Shown: positions 26,078-35,733, counted from the first letter of the stretch. The stretch is DNA of 52,663 bases from Ornithinibacillus halophilus (GCF_900129485.1 NZ_FQVW01000019.1:1-52663); one strand, 5' to 3'. The notes: generated from the letters alone by a model not told the origin. Translations and numbers: made by a program.

Positions 26078-27031
26078 ATGGGGAATACAAATCCAATTGA
26101 GAAGAGTAGTCAGCAACCGATAAAAAAGAAAAAGTCAAAGTTGAAATGGATTGGTTTTGGATTAATAGGAATTCTTTTAGTATGGGGGATTCTTTATATT
26201 TTTCCAAGTGGTCAAATTCAACAGGTAGCCTATTTTGATAATGAGCGACCACTGGTTATTGCACACCAAGGGGGAGAGCATTTAGCACCTTCAAGTACAA
26301 TGGTTGCATTTCAACAAGCTGTTGAAATAGGTGTAGATGTTCTTGAGTTTGATGTTCATATGACAAAAGATGATTATCTTGTTGCCATTCACGATCCTAC
26401 CGTTGACCGTACAACAGACGGTGAAGGGAAAGTAATTGATTTAACCTTAGAGGAAATCCAAAAGCTGGATGCAGGGTATTACTTTCAAGATTTAGAAGGG
26501 GAGTATAGTTACCGTGGCCAAGGAATCCATATTCCTACAGTGGAAGAGATTTTCAATGCTTATCCCAACATGAAATATGTTATAGAAATTAAAGATACAA
26601 ACGAACCAGAGTTATATCAAACTGTCAGTGAAGCACTGTGGCAAACAATCGAAAAACATGGATTAGAAGAGAAAGTGCTGATAGCTTCATTTGATCATGC
26701 AATTATTGATTTAGTCAAAGAGGTATCTGATGGAGAAGCTTTAGTTAGTGGTGGTAGAGAAGAAATTAAGAAGTTCGTAATCTTACATAAGTTATTCCTA
26801 AATGGACTCTATTCACCTACTGTTGAGGCTGTTCAAATACCAACAGAAGATAGTAATATTAATTTAATGGATAAAAAAATAATCCGTGGTGCGGAACGTA
26901 AAGGTATGGATGTACACTACTGGACGATTAATGATAAAGAAATGATGGAACAACTAATCGACCTCGATGCAGGGGGAATCATTACCGATAGACCAGATCT
27001 ATTAATAGAACTTTTAGATGAGAAGTATTAG
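26078..27031 (+). CDS. Glycerophosphodiester phosphodiesterase
   Basis: A 317-residue enzyme with an N-terminal transmembrane helix (about 25-45) and an external GDPD TIM-barrel. It hydrolyses glycerophosphodiesters to an alcohol and glycerol 3-phosphate. Signatures are VIAHQGGEHLAPSSTMVAF, DVLEFDVHMTKDDYLVAIHDPTVDRTT and the closing GGIITDRPDLL. The usual HRG...PENT motif reads HQG...PSST, so one common acidic residue is missing, while EFDVH and HD are kept. It probably acts on lipid or teichoic-acid head groups outside the cell. Confidence 0.9.
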   Translation: MGNTNPIEKSSQQPIKKKKSKLKWIGFGLIGILLVWGILYIFPSGQIQQVAYFDNERPLVIAHQGGEHLAPSSTMVAFQQAVEIGVDVLEFDVHMTKDDYLVAIHDPTVDRTTDGEGKVIDLTLEEIQKLDAGYYFQDLEGEYSYRGQGIHIPTVEEIFNAYPNMKYVIEIKDTNEPELYQTVSEALWQTIEKHGLEEKVLIASFDHAIIDLVKEVSDGEALVSGGREEIKKFVILHKLFLNGLYSPTVEAVQIPTEDSNINLMDKKIIRGAERKGMDVHYWTINDKEMMEQLIDLDAGGIITDRPDLLIELLDEKY

Positions 27032-27060
27032 TGTTTCTGACATTATAGATAGAGGCAAAA

Positions 27061-27100
27061 ACGTTTGGTTTTTCATCGGCCAAACGTCTTTGTATTTTTA
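27061..27100 (+). terminator. Terminator between convergent genes
   Basis: ACGTTTGG (27061-27068) pairs with CCAAACGT (27080-27087), with A-rich sequence before and T-rich sequence after, so it can serve both the phosphodiesterase and the minus-strand NRDE gene. Confidence 0.8.
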
Positions 27101-27865
27101 GTTTTCTATCTTAAAGGAAAATTGCTTTTCTTCTTTTAATATTCCATGCTCGTAATTTCGCTCTACAAAGGTTAAATTGTTTTTGTAATCAATCGTTAGA
27201 ACGGTGGAACATCTTGTCCCGTAATCTGGAAGTTTAATAAATAGCGGAGATAATTTTTTCTCTAATTCTCTTCCTATTCCAGTGTTAGGTAGTTCTTCTT
27301 CTGCGGATTCTTCGGCATCAAGTAATAACTCAAATAACTTAGCTTCATCAACTTTGCTAGTATCTTTTGTATAATTCTTTAGGTTTTGTGTTCCTTTGAC
27401 AACTTTTGGCCATGGTGTATTAAGAAAATGGTTACTAAGACCATATGTACCTGGTTCTATTTTGGTAATCGTATCTTCAACGTTGTTGTAATAAAAAAGT
27501 TCTTCAGGGCTTCCGACAAGCACATTATATCCGACGAAATCTTCTTTACTCGACCTCAACTGAGTGATATATTCTTCTGTTGATAAATCCTCACTCAAAT
27601 AATTCTTTACAATTTCACCACGAGACTTTCCACCTGTTCCCATATGGTCTGGATGTCTAAAATTAGTTAGAGCAGCAAATCGTCCTTGTTTTGTTACACC
27701 TAACCAGGTCCCCATTTGTTGGAGGTCACGCCCTGCTAAAATAACAGGTTCATCCTCCCAAAAATGAGCAGAAGCAGTTGGTCGTTTGTAAAATTCATCC
27801 CGGTTAGCAGCTACTATTAATTTGTATTGTGGGTGGTCGTGAAATTGAAAATTAATTAAACACAT
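27098..27865 (-). CDS. NRDE (TANGO2-like) family protein
   Basis: A 255-residue protein of the NRDE/TANGO2 family. The N-terminus is MCLINFQFHDHPQYKLIVAA directly followed by NRDEFY, the motif that names the family. A Cys at position 2 recalls the N-terminal nucleophile fold proposed for the family. Members are implicated in membrane lipid or haem-related processes in eukaryotes; the bacterial role is unknown. ATG 27865 is chosen over GTG 27874 because AGGTGA is spaced for it and because it places Cys second. Confidence 0.85.
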   Translation of the reverse strand: MCLINFQFHDHPQYKLIVAANRDEFYKRPTASAHFWEDEPVILAGRDLQQMGTWLGVTKQGRFAALTNFRHPDHMGTGGKSRGEIVKNYLSEDLSTEEYITQLRSSKEDFVGYNVLVGSPEELFYYNNVEDTITKIEPGTYGLSNHFLNTPWPKVVKGTQNLKNYTKDTSKVDEAKLFELLLDAEESAEEELPNTGIGRELEKKLSPLFIKLPDYGTRCSTVLTIDYKNNLTFVERNYEHGILKEEKQFSFKIEN

Positions 27866-28030
27866 CGCATTCACCTCACTTTATATGGAAGCATAATTCG
27901 CTTCACTTTTATGTATTCTATAACTGTGATAGAATCAAGGGTTGTATTGGACACAATTTAGTCAAATTTAATAATTTATCTATGTTGTGGTATCAATAAA
28001 ATAATGAAGTACAAAGAAAGAAGGAAGAGT

Positions 28031-29479
28031 ATGGCTAAAAATCATGCTCCAGCACCCGAGGAGCCAACAGAAATAAATAGAACTCCACTTATTATTGTAT
28101 TACTTTCAGGGGCATTTGTCGCCATATTAAATCAAACATTACTTGGAACTGCATTACCTCATATAATGGAAGACTTACAAATCGAAGCAGACGTCGCCCA
28201 ATGGTTACAATCCATTTTTATGCTTGTAAATGGAATTATGATCCCTGTTACAGCTTTCTTAATTGAAACGTTTACTACAAGAAGGTTGTTTCTAACAGCA
28301 ATGGGTTTATTTGGATTAGGTACGTTAGTTTGTGCTATAGCTCCTGGATTTACAGTGTTATTAATCGGCAGAATACTACAAGCAGCAGGTGCAGGTATTA
28401 TCATGCCATTGTTACAAACCATTATGTTTTTAATCTTTCCGATTGAAAAACGTGGGTCAGCCATGGGGATGTTCGGTTTAATTATCGCATTTGCACCAGC
28501 AATAGGACCAACGTTAGCTGGATATTTAGTAGAAAACTTTCCATGGAGAAGCCTTTTCTACGTAATTTTCCCAATCGTTGTTATCGATATTATTCTTGCT
28601 TACGTTCTATTAAAAAATATTACAAAACAAACATTTCCAAAGGTGGATGTCTTATCAATTATCCTTTCAACATTTGGTTTTGGTGGGATATTATATGCAT
28701 TCAGTACAGCTGGAAGTGGATTCTTAAGTGGGCAAGTAATTATTTCTTTAGTTATCGGTATAATATCACTCACTTGGTTTATTTTAAGACAGCTTAAATT
28801 AGAACAGCCGATCCTAGAATTTCGGGTCTTTCAAAATAAAGTATTTACTTTAACGACGGCTTTAGGAATGATTGTATTCCTATCATTAATTGGTGGAGCA
28901 GTTGTACTACCACTATTTATGCAAGAAATGCTTGGTTTCACTGCTTTAGAATCAGGTTTAATGTTACTACCAGGTGCTTTAGTAATGGGCTTGATGAATC
29001 CAATTACTGGTCGTTTATTTGATAAATTTGGTGCGAGAGCGCTAGTCCGACTAGGATTATTACTTGTGACGATTACTACGTTTATGTTCTGTAATCTTAC
29101 CATTGAGACAACATTTAAGTATTTGGCAGTGGTTAATGTTTTTCGCATGCTTGGTGTGGCAATGGTCATGATGCCAGTAACTACAGCCGGGTTGAATCAA
29201 TTATCACCTAAAAGATTGCCTCATGGTGCTGCGATGAACAATACATTCCGTCAAATATCTGGTGCAGTTGGTACTGCATTACTTGTAACGGTTATGACTG
29301 TAGCTGCCGTACCAGGAGAAGGAGTAAGTGGAGAAATAACTGGAGTTAATGTTTCATTCTTAGTAGCCGGTGTCATTTCTCTAGCTGGATTCGTATTATC
29401 CTTTTTCATCAGATTACCAAAAGCAGGGGAAGGATATCGAGAAGAACCAGCAACTACAAAAACAGCAACCCAAGAATAA
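28031..29479 (+). CDS. DHA2 family MFS multidrug exporter
   Basis: A 482-residue, 14-helix drug:proton antiporter. GAFVAILNQTLLGTALPHI, GRILQAAGAGIIMPLL and GLIIAFAPAIGPTLAGY mirror the LmrB/EmrB family. It is a close paralogue of the exporter at 50842 and a more distant one of that at 13664. GAAGGAAGAG fits ATG 28031; an in-frame ATG at 28004 has no ribosome site. No regulator is adjacent. The substrates are unknown. Confidence 0.93.
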   Translation: MAKNHAPAPEEPTEINRTPLIIVLLSGAFVAILNQTLLGTALPHIMEDLQIEADVAQWLQSIFMLVNGIMIPVTAFLIETFTTRRLFLTAMGLFGLGTLVCAIAPGFTVLLIGRILQAAGAGIIMPLLQTIMFLIFPIEKRGSAMGMFGLIIAFAPAIGPTLAGYLVENFPWRSLFYVIFPIVVIDIILAYVLLKNITKQTFPKVDVLSIILSTFGFGGILYAFSTAGSGFLSGQVIISLVIGIISLTWFILRQLKLEQPILEFRVFQNKVFTLTTALGMIVFLSLIGGAVVLPLFMQEMLGFTALESGLMLLPGALVMGLMNPITGRLFDKFGARALVRLGLLLVTITTFMFCNLTIETTFKYLAVVNVFRMLGVAMVMMPVTTAGLNQLSPKRLPHGAAMNNTFRQISGAVGTALLVTVMTVAAVPGEGVSGEITGVNVSFLVAGVISLAGFVLSFFIRLPKAGEGYREEPATTKTATQE

Positions 29480-29489
29480 GAAAGAAAAA

Positions 29490-29520
29490 AGGATATCATC
29501 ATACGTGGTATCCTCTTTCA
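29490..29520 (+). terminator. Intrinsic terminator after MFS gene
   Basis: AGGATATCA (29490-29498) pairs with TGGTATCCT (29506-29514), with one wobble pair, followed by a short T-rich tract. Confidence 0.65.
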
Positions 29521-29647
29521 TTTCTATCCATTCTACATTAGTTAATAAAATTTAGAATATACAGGCTTCGATTTGGATATGTATGATATAGTATAGATAT
29601 ATTTATAGCGTAGAACGTCCTTATTACAGTAAAGGAGTGGGGAGAGT

Positions 29648-30250
29648 ATGAAGATTCTTATTGTTGGTGCAAGTGGGACAATCGGCTCTGAGGTAACCAA
29701 AGTACTAGAAGACAATAATAATGAAATCATTCGTGCAGGACGTAACGGCGCGGATGTTACAGTCGACCATACATCAGAAGAAAGTATTAAGAAAATGTAT
29801 GAAACAGTAGGAAAAGTTGATGCAGTGATTAATGTGTCAGGTGGAGCGAATTTTGCTTCTATTTCAGAGATGACCCCAGAACTTAACCAAAGAGGGATCG
29901 ATAGTAAGCTAAAAGGGCAGATTAATCTTGTTTTACTAGGAAAAGATTACGTGAATGACGGTGGAAGTTTTACATTAACCACTGGTGTCATGATGGATGA
30001 TCCTATTCCACTCGGAGCTTCAGCTGCAATGGCAAATGGTGGTGTGAGATCTTTTGTAAAAGCTGCGTCCATTGAAATGCCACGTGGAATTCGAATAAAC
30101 AGTGTGAGCCCTAATATTGTAGAAGAATCCTGGGAACGTTTAGGTGGCTTTTTTGCAGGGTTTAATCCTGTACCTGCCAAACGTGTGGCATTAGCGTACA
30201 AGAAAAGTGTGGAAGGTGCACAAACAGGACAAAATTACGAAGTATACTAA
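29648..30250 (+). CDS. Atypical short-chain dehydrogenase
   Basis: A 200-residue Rossmann-fold SDR. GASGTIG (7-13) binds NAD(P), and INVSGGANF and NSVSPNIV match the usual NNAG and structural motifs. The catalytic YxxxK is absent: the expected segment reads ASAAMANGGVRSFVKAAS, with no Tyr and with Gly in place of the active Lys. It belongs to a subgroup of short SDRs lacking the standard triad, so it may be a weak reductase or a nucleotide-binding sensor. GGAGTGGGGAGAG precedes the ATG. Confidence 0.85.
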   Translation: MKILIVGASGTIGSEVTKVLEDNNNEIIRAGRNGADVTVDHTSEESIKKMYETVGKVDAVINVSGGANFASISEMTPELNQRGIDSKLKGQINLVLLGKDYVNDGGSFTLTTGVMMDDPIPLGASAAMANGGVRSFVKAASIEMPRGIRINSVSPNIVEESWERLGGFFAGFNPVPAKRVALAYKKSVEGAQTGQNYEVY

Positions 30251-30259
30251 GGCATAAGT

Positions 30260-30290
30260 AAATCCGAACATTGAGTTCGGATTTTTACTG
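30260..30290 (+). terminator. Intrinsic terminator after SDR gene
   Basis: AAATCCGAAC (30260-30269) pairs with GTTCGGATTT (30275-30284), followed by T. Confidence 0.85.
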
Positions 30291-30310
30291 TTCAAGACGA
30301 ATGTTTAGAT

Positions 30311-31951
30311 CTAACCTTTTCTTTCTAATAATTCCTGGATTCTACCTGTTTCCATTGGCTTATAAAAGTAATACCCTTGAACGGCACTGCATTTCTTTGA
30401 GTCCAGATTAGATAATTGTTCTTCTGTCTCTACCCCCTCTACAATTACTTGCAAGTTAAGGTCATGTCCTAAGTTAATCATAGAATTTAGGATGGCCTTT
30501 GTATTTCTATTTGTTTCTACATCATTAATAAAAATACGGTCTATTTTTAAGCTGTCAATTGGAAAGTTCTTTAAATATTGATAAGATGAATGTCCTGTCC
30601 CAAAATCATCAATAGCAACCTTCACTCCTAATGCTCGGATCTTCTCTATTTGGATTGCTGACATTTTTGTATCTTGCATCACCATTGATTCTGTTATTTC
30701 CAGCTCAAGTAAATTAGGAGGTACTTTTTCTATCTTTAGTAAGGTAGCGATTTTATCGGGTAGATTTTTCTGCATGAATTGTTGTGCAGACAGATTTACA
30801 GAAATACGAATAGGATTTCCTAGTTGTTTCCAGTGATGTATTTGCTGGCAAGCTTTTCGTAATACAAAATCATCAATCTCTAAAATTAATCCGGAATCCT
30901 CAGCAATTGGAATAAATTCGTTCGGTGGAATAATGCCATACTCAGGGTGGCGCCAACGAACTAAAGCCTCTACAGCTACAACTTTTTCATCAACGATATT
31001 CACTTGAGGTTGATAAAAAAGCTCAAGCTGCTCTTCCTTAATTGCTTTTCGTAGCATATTTTCCAGGTGAAACCGTTCAAAATTAGAGGCATGTAATTCT
31101 GCCTTAGACAATTCGTAATTGTTTTTGCCTTGCTTCTTTGCATGATACATTGCAGAGTCTGCTTGCGAAATTAAAGCTTCCAAATTTTCTCCATCATGGG
31201 GATAGAAGCTTATACCAACACTTATGGTTACGTAGACTTCATTTTCCCTAAGTTGAAACGGAATAGAAAAGTGCTCTATAATTTCCTCCACTTTGTATAT
31301 GGCTTCTCTTTCATGACCAATGTTTGGTAATAATGCAATAAATTCATCCCCGCCAAGTCGTGCTAAAATATCCTTTTCTGAAAAACATGATTGCAAACGT
31401 TCTGCAGCTTTTTGTAACAATAAATCTCCGTATGCGTGTCCAAATGTATCATTGATTAATTTGAATCGATCAAGGTCAAAAAATAAAAGGGCAAAGATAT
31501 GTTTTTTTAATTCAGGTTTTAATAATAATTGCTTGACATTTTCCTCAAAAGCAAGTCGGTTAGGTAACTTCGTTAAACCATCATTATAAGCAAGATACCG
31601 TATCTCTTCTTTCTCTATCATAGTATGAAAGACATATTGAAAATACTTTTCTCCATTTGCTATGCGAAATGATTGTATATCTAAATATTTTTCATATGAC
31701 GATTCATTTACTGTAATGGTTACATTACCTTTCCAATTATCTTGTAAAGGGGCAGTAAAACCTCCGACACGCACATGCTGCGAGAAAAAGTTGTTGATCG
31801 AGTCTCCAATACGAAAGGAAAACGAATGTTTAAATACTTGGTTTACTTGAATTATTATTCCATTAGAGTCAACAACAATTATGGCATGTTCATTTTGCAT
31901 CATACTTTCTTGTAATATGAAAGGAATATCCAATTCATTTGAGTTTGACAT
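30311..31951 (-). CDS. PAS-GGDEF-EAL cyclic di-GMP protein
   Basis: A 546-residue cytoplasmic signalling protein. Residues about 12-115 form a PAS-like sensor (AIIVVDSNGIIIQVNQVF). The diguanylate cyclase domain has an intact GGDEF (200-204). The phosphodiesterase domain has EAL (328-330), plus DDFGTGHSSY and VEGVET. Both active sites look complete, so it could make and break c-di-GMP. The RxxD inhibition site is degenerate (SEKD five residues before GGDEF), so feedback control of the cyclase may be lost. No transmembrane segment is seen. GAGGTAAC precedes the ATG. Confidence 0.95.
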   Translation of the reverse strand: MSNSNELDIPFILQESMMQNEHAIIVVDSNGIIIQVNQVFKHSFSFRIGDSINNFFSQHVRVGGFTAPLQDNWKGNVTITVNESSYEKYLDIQSFRIANGEKYFQYVFHTMIEKEEIRYLAYNDGLTKLPNRLAFEENVKQLLLKPELKKHIFALLFFDLDRFKLINDTFGHAYGDLLLQKAAERLQSCFSEKDILARLGGDEFIALLPNIGHEREAIYKVEEIIEHFSIPFQLRENEVYVTISVGISFYPHDGENLEALISQADSAMYHAKKQGKNNYELSKAELHASNFERFHLENMLRKAIKEEQLELFYQPQVNIVDEKVVAVEALVRWRHPEYGIIPPNEFIPIAEDSGLILEIDDFVLRKACQQIHHWKQLGNPIRISVNLSAQQFMQKNLPDKIATLLKIEKVPPNLLELEITESMVMQDTKMSAIQIEKIRALGVKVAIDDFGTGHSSYQYLKNFPIDSLKIDRIFINDVETNRNTKAILNSMINLGHDLNLQVIVEGVETEEQLSNLDSKKCSAVQGYYFYKPMETGRIQELLERKG

Positions 31952-32086
31952 TATGGTTACCTCACTAGTTTTAGTTACTTCAATTGTACAGAAATTGTAT
32001 TGAATTAAACGTGACTTGTATCACATACATGTAATTTGTTTTCTGTTTATAGTAGAGGGGAATGACTGATTAGGAGGCAATTTGTA

Positions 32087-32539
32087 ATGAACACATTTAC
32101 CTTTGAAGATTTAAAAAAAATTGACCGATTAAAATTAGGCGAAGATGTACCGTTAGAATTATATCGGGCAATCCGTTTGATCGGGTTAAACCAAGGATTA
32201 CCTATGGAAGGAAAAACAACAACATTAACAATCGGCAGAAAAATTGGTAGCAGCTTGCCTGTTGAAACGGTAGAAGATTTGTTTAGTATATATGAAGAAT
32301 TAAAGATAGGTATCCCAGTGCTATTGGAAAAAACAGAAACAACGATGCTCATACGTGTAGAAGACTGTTTTTGTGAAGGATTACCTATTCAAGAAGGGAA
32401 AATGGTTTGCGATTTGGAGGGAGCAATCCTAGAAGGCGGACTATCGAAAGTATTAGACAAAAAACTATCTGTATTTGAGATTAAATGCAATATTAACGGG
32501 GATGAACACTGTGAATATATGGTTCGTATATTAGATTGA
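32087..32539 (+). CDS. V4R-domain-like protein
   Basis: A 150-residue soluble protein. The C-terminal half has CFCEGLP, KMVCDLEGAILEGGLSKVL and FEIKCNINGDEHCEYMV, a pattern of spaced cysteines and a final GxxxC that fits the V4R (4-vinyl reductase) small-molecule-binding domain. V4R domains often sense hydrocarbons or bind metals through these cysteines. The ligand is unknown. A strong TAGGAGG site precedes the ATG. The gene stands alone, divergent from the GGDEF-EAL gene. Confidence 0.75.
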   Translation: MNTFTFEDLKKIDRLKLGEDVPLELYRAIRLIGLNQGLPMEGKTTTLTIGRKIGSSLPVETVEDLFSIYEELKIGIPVLLEKTETTMLIRVEDCFCEGLPIQEGKMVCDLEGAILEGGLSKVLDKKLSVFEIKCNINGDEHCEYMVRILD

Positions 32540-32649
32540 GAATGTGGAGGTTGTCATATATTTTAGAAAATCTCTTCTTTCCTAAATCAGAGTATGTGTA
32601 TCGGAATAAACTGTTAGTGTGGTAAAATTATGAAAAAGGAGGAGATAAC

Positions 32650-33171
32650 ATGGATGTTTTTAAAGCTATTCAAGCACGAAGAGAAATAACAAAGTATCAA
32701 GATAAACCAATTCCAAATGAGTTATTCGAAAAGGTAATTGATGCAGGAGTGTTTGCACCCACTGGCAATAACCTTCCTTCTAAACATTTAATTGCAATAA
32801 CAGATAGAAAAATGCTCGATAAACTTGCTGATACAACTCCTTACATGAAATGGATGAAGGAAGCCCAAGCTGCTATTGCTGTAACGGCAAAACCTAGTGT
32901 TAGTAAATACTGGCTACAAGATGCCTCATTTGCTTGTGCTTTTATATGGTTAGAAGCAGTTGAGCTTGGCTTAGGTTCTGCTTTTGGTGCCGTATATCAT
33001 TCTGAAGATGAGGAAGAATCTCAAATAAGAGAAGACTATGTTCGCAAGCTGCTAGGTATTCCTGGTGACCAAAGAGTTGTAGCTGTTTTAGGGTTAGGAT
33101 ATCCTGATCAGACACCAAAACCAAAAAAGCACGTTCCAAGAGATGAAGTAGTGTCTTATGAAACCTATTAG
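32650..33171 (+). CDS. Nitroreductase family protein
   Basis: A 173-residue flavin (FMN)-dependent oxidoreductase. The N-terminal IQARREITKYQDKPIP is the family start signature with the FMN-binding Arg residues. FAPTGNNLPSKHLIAI follows, and LGLGSAFGAV and VLGLGYPDQTPKPKKH complete the flavin site. Such enzymes reduce nitro compounds or quinones, or oxidise flavins, with NAD(P)H. AAAGGAGGAG precedes the ATG. Confidence 0.92.
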   Translation: MDVFKAIQARREITKYQDKPIPNELFEKVIDAGVFAPTGNNLPSKHLIAITDRKMLDKLADTTPYMKWMKEAQAAIAVTAKPSVSKYWLQDASFACAFIWLEAVELGLGSAFGAVYHSEDEEESQIREDYVRKLLGIPGDQRVVAVLGLGYPDQTPKPKKHVPRDEVVSYETY

Positions 33172-33172
33172 A

Positions 33173-33210
33173 AACAAGCAGTCCTAGTAATGGACTGCTT
33201 GTTGTTGAAT
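33173..33210 (+). terminator. Intrinsic terminator after nitroreductase gene
   Basis: AACAAGCAGTCC (33173-33184) pairs perfectly with GGACTGCTTGTT (33192-33203) around a 7-nt loop. The T-rich tail is short. Confidence 0.75.
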
Positions 33211-33318
33211 GAGGATTAATTTGCTTAAATGACCAACAAGCAATTTTCCGATTTCATCTTATCCCAAATGTTTCCTACCTATGGTACACTGTCTTAAAAA
33301 GGATAGAGGAGCTATTGC

Positions 33319-34092
33319 ATGGTTAAAGCAATATTATTCGATTTAGATGATACATTATTATGGGATGAAAAAAGTATTCAATCGGCCTTAGATGCAACTT
33401 GTAAAATTGCGGGAGAGGTGTATTCCATAAATCCCGTGGAGTTAGAAATGAAAGTTCGAGAAACAGCTCGTGGACTATACGCTTCATATGATACATATGA
33501 GTTTACTAAGAAAATAGGAATAAATCCTTTTGAAGGATTGTGGGGTAATTTTAATGATGATGGGGAAGATTTCAAACGCTTAAGGGAAATTGCACCAGAG
33601 TACCGCGAAAAGGTATGGACCATGAGTTTAAGAAAAATGGGGATAGACGATCAAGAATTTGGTCAGGAACTTGCTGAAACGTTTCGAGCACATCGTAAAA
33701 ATAACCCATTTGTTTTTGAGGATACGTATCCAGTTTTAAATCATCTTAAGGATAATTTTCAACTATTACTTTTAACAAATGGCTCTCCAGATTTGCAACA
33801 GACTAAGTTAGAGTTATCGCCAGAAATTAAAGGATATTTTGATCATATTATTGTTTCTGGGGAGTTTGGAAGTGGTAAACCAGACCCAGAAATATTTGAT
33901 TATGCGCTCTCTCAATTGGACGTAGAAAGAGAAGATGCCATGATGGTGGGAGATAATTTAAACACAGATATTCTAGGTGCAAACCGTGCAGAAATAGAGT
34001 CAGTTTGGGTTAATCGTAAACAAAAGGAGCACCGAGACATTCAGCCTAGCCATGAAATTGGTGGTTTAAAAGAATTGTTAGATAAACTTTAA
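33319..34092 (+). CDS. HAD family hydrolase (YjjG-like)
   Basis: A 257-residue haloacid-dehalogenase phosphatase with a C1 helical cap. Motif I is DLDDTLLW (nucleophile Asp8 with Asp10), motif II LLTNGS, motif III the Lys of GSGKPDPEIF, and motif IV VGDNLNTDILGA. The layout matches YjjG/YfnB-type nucleotide or sugar phosphatases; the substrate is not determined. It is monocistronic, with a terminator after it. Confidence 0.92.
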   Translation: MVKAILFDLDDTLLWDEKSIQSALDATCKIAGEVYSINPVELEMKVRETARGLYASYDTYEFTKKIGINPFEGLWGNFNDDGEDFKRLREIAPEYREKVWTMSLRKMGIDDQEFGQELAETFRAHRKNNPFVFEDTYPVLNHLKDNFQLLLLTNGSPDLQQTKLELSPEIKGYFDHIIVSGEFGSGKPDPEIFDYALSQLDVEREDAMMVGDNLNTDILGANRAEIESVWVNRKQKEHRDIQPSHEIGGLKELLDKL

Positions 34093-34128
34093 GAGGCACT
34101 TCCATAAATTGGGAAATGCCTCTTTATG
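34092..34128 (+). terminator. Intrinsic terminator after HAD gene
   Basis: AGAGGCA and TGCCTCT form the base of a stem (34092-34124), with a second TTCC/GGAA helix inside, followed by a T-rich tract. It faces the convergent serA gene. Confidence 0.8.
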
Positions 34129-34145
34129 ATTCAAGCATTCCATAA

Positions 34146-35732
34146 TTATAAATCAATGACTTGAATTTCTTTGATTTCATCTAGTTCTTTTAACCGAGCT
34201 AATTCTTGTTCATGTAGGCGTTTATCGACCTTTAACACCATGATTGCATCGCCACCTAAATTGGATCGGTCTACTTGCATGGTTGCGATATTAATTTGAA
34301 AGTCTGCTAGTAAACTTCCTATTTTCCCTATGACTCCTGGTTGGTCATTATGGTGGATGAAAATAATATGTCCCTCGGGAATAACATCAATACGGTACTC
34401 ATCCAATCTTACAATTCTTGGGCCGAGTCCAGGAAGATGTGTTCCAGAAACACTTTTTGACTCTCTATTAGTTTTTATCTCTACTTTTAATAGATTAGTA
34501 AACCCTTTATTTGCTGAGCTTTTATTTTCATGAACCGTTATTCCACGTTTCTCTGCTAAATAGAGGGCGTTAACGTCATTGACATGGTCACCAAGATGAC
34601 GTTGTAGTACGCTTTTTACTATCGTTCGAGTGATTGGGGAAACTTCCAGCTCGGCTAGTTCACCTTCATACGAAAGTGTAATCTCCTCAATTGGCTGTTC
34701 AACTAGATGTATTAAAGTAGTTCCTAGTTTTTCACCTAGATGAAAATATGGTTTCATTTTATTCAATATTTCTATTGGTAACGATGGAAGGTTAACTGGG
34801 TTTTTAATTTGTTCTCCCATTAGATAACGGATAATGTCCTGACTAACATCTATTGCGACCATTTCCTGAGCTTCTATCGTACTTGCCCCAAGATGAGGGG
34901 TAGCAATAACTTCTGGTAATTCTAATAGCTTGTGATGGTGAAAGGGTTCATTTTCAAATACGTCTAATGCTGCACCAGTGACTTTTTTAGAAATGATAGC
35001 TTGATATAATGCCTCTTCATCAATGATTCCACCTCGAGCACAGTTAATGATTTGGACTCCCTTTTTCATCTTCTGAAAAGCTTTCGTATTAATTAAATGC
35101 TTCGTTTCGTTTAACAAAGGGGTATGGATGGTTATGAAATCACTTAGAGCCAATACTTCATCCAGTGTACCGAAGTTTACTCCTAATTTTTCTGCTTTTT
35201 CTTGTGTTAGGAAAGGGTCGTAAGCGATGATTTCCATTCGTTGCCCTTTTGCACGGTAAGCAACTTCTGCACCAATCCTTCCTAATCCAATGACGCCTAA
35301 TGTTTTGTTTCTTAATTCAACCCCGACATAATTCTTGCGATCCCAATCCATGTTTTTTAATGCTTGATATGCTTGGGGGATTTTCCTAGCTAATGACATT
35401 AACAATGCCATCGTATGTTCTGCGGCCGAGTTAGTATTTCCGTTTGGTGCATTGACAACAATAATTCCTCGTTCTGTTGCAGCATCTAAGTCAATGTTAT
35501 CGACACCAACTCCTGCTCGACCTATGATTTTTAAGCGAGTGGCGTGCTCTAATACATCACGTGTCACTTGTGTTTGACTTCGAACAATTAACGCATCAAC
35601 ATCACGTATCAATTCTTTTAAGTTAGAGCTTCTGCGTTGATTGATTATCGTCAGCTTTATGTCAGGGTGGTTCTTTAATGGGACTAATCCTTCTTCATGT
35701 AAAGGATCAGTAATCAGTACATGAAAAGACAC
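34146..35732 (-). CDS. serA: D-3-phosphoglycerate dehydrogenase
   Basis: A 528-residue NAD-dependent enzyme that oxidises 3-phosphoglycerate to 3-phosphohydroxypyruvate, the first step of serine synthesis. The NAD loop is GLGRIGAEVAYRAKGQRM. The catalytic Arg is in NCARGGIIDE, and the Glu/His pair is around DVFENEP and TPHLGAST. The long form has an intervening domain and a C-terminal ACT domain (IIFIHHNDQPGVIGKIGSLL), usually the serine feedback site. The GTG start has AAGGAGG upstream and lies 1 nt after the aminotransferase stop. Confidence 0.96.
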   Translation of the reverse strand: MSFHVLITDPLHEEGLVPLKNHPDIKLTIINQRRSSNLKELIRDVDALIVRSQTQVTRDVLEHATRLKIIGRAGVGVDNIDLDAATERGIIVVNAPNGNTNSAAEHTMALLMSLARKIPQAYQALKNMDWDRKNYVGVELRNKTLGVIGLGRIGAEVAYRAKGQRMEIIAYDPFLTQEKAEKLGVNFGTLDEVLALSDFITIHTPLLNETKHLINTKAFQKMKKGVQIINCARGGIIDEEALYQAIISKKVTGAALDVFENEPFHHHKLLELPEVIATPHLGASTIEAQEMVAIDVSQDIIRYLMGEQIKNPVNLPSLPIEILNKMKPYFHLGEKLGTTLIHLVEQPIEEITLSYEGELAELEVSPITRTIVKSVLQRHLGDHVNDVNALYLAEKRGITVHENKSSANKGFTNLLKVEIKTNRESKSVSGTHLPGLGPRIVRLDEYRIDVIPEGHIIFIHHNDQPGVIGKIGSLLADFQINIATMQVDRSNLGGDAIMVLKVDKRLHEQELARLKELDEIKEIQVIDL

Positions 35733-35733
35733 C

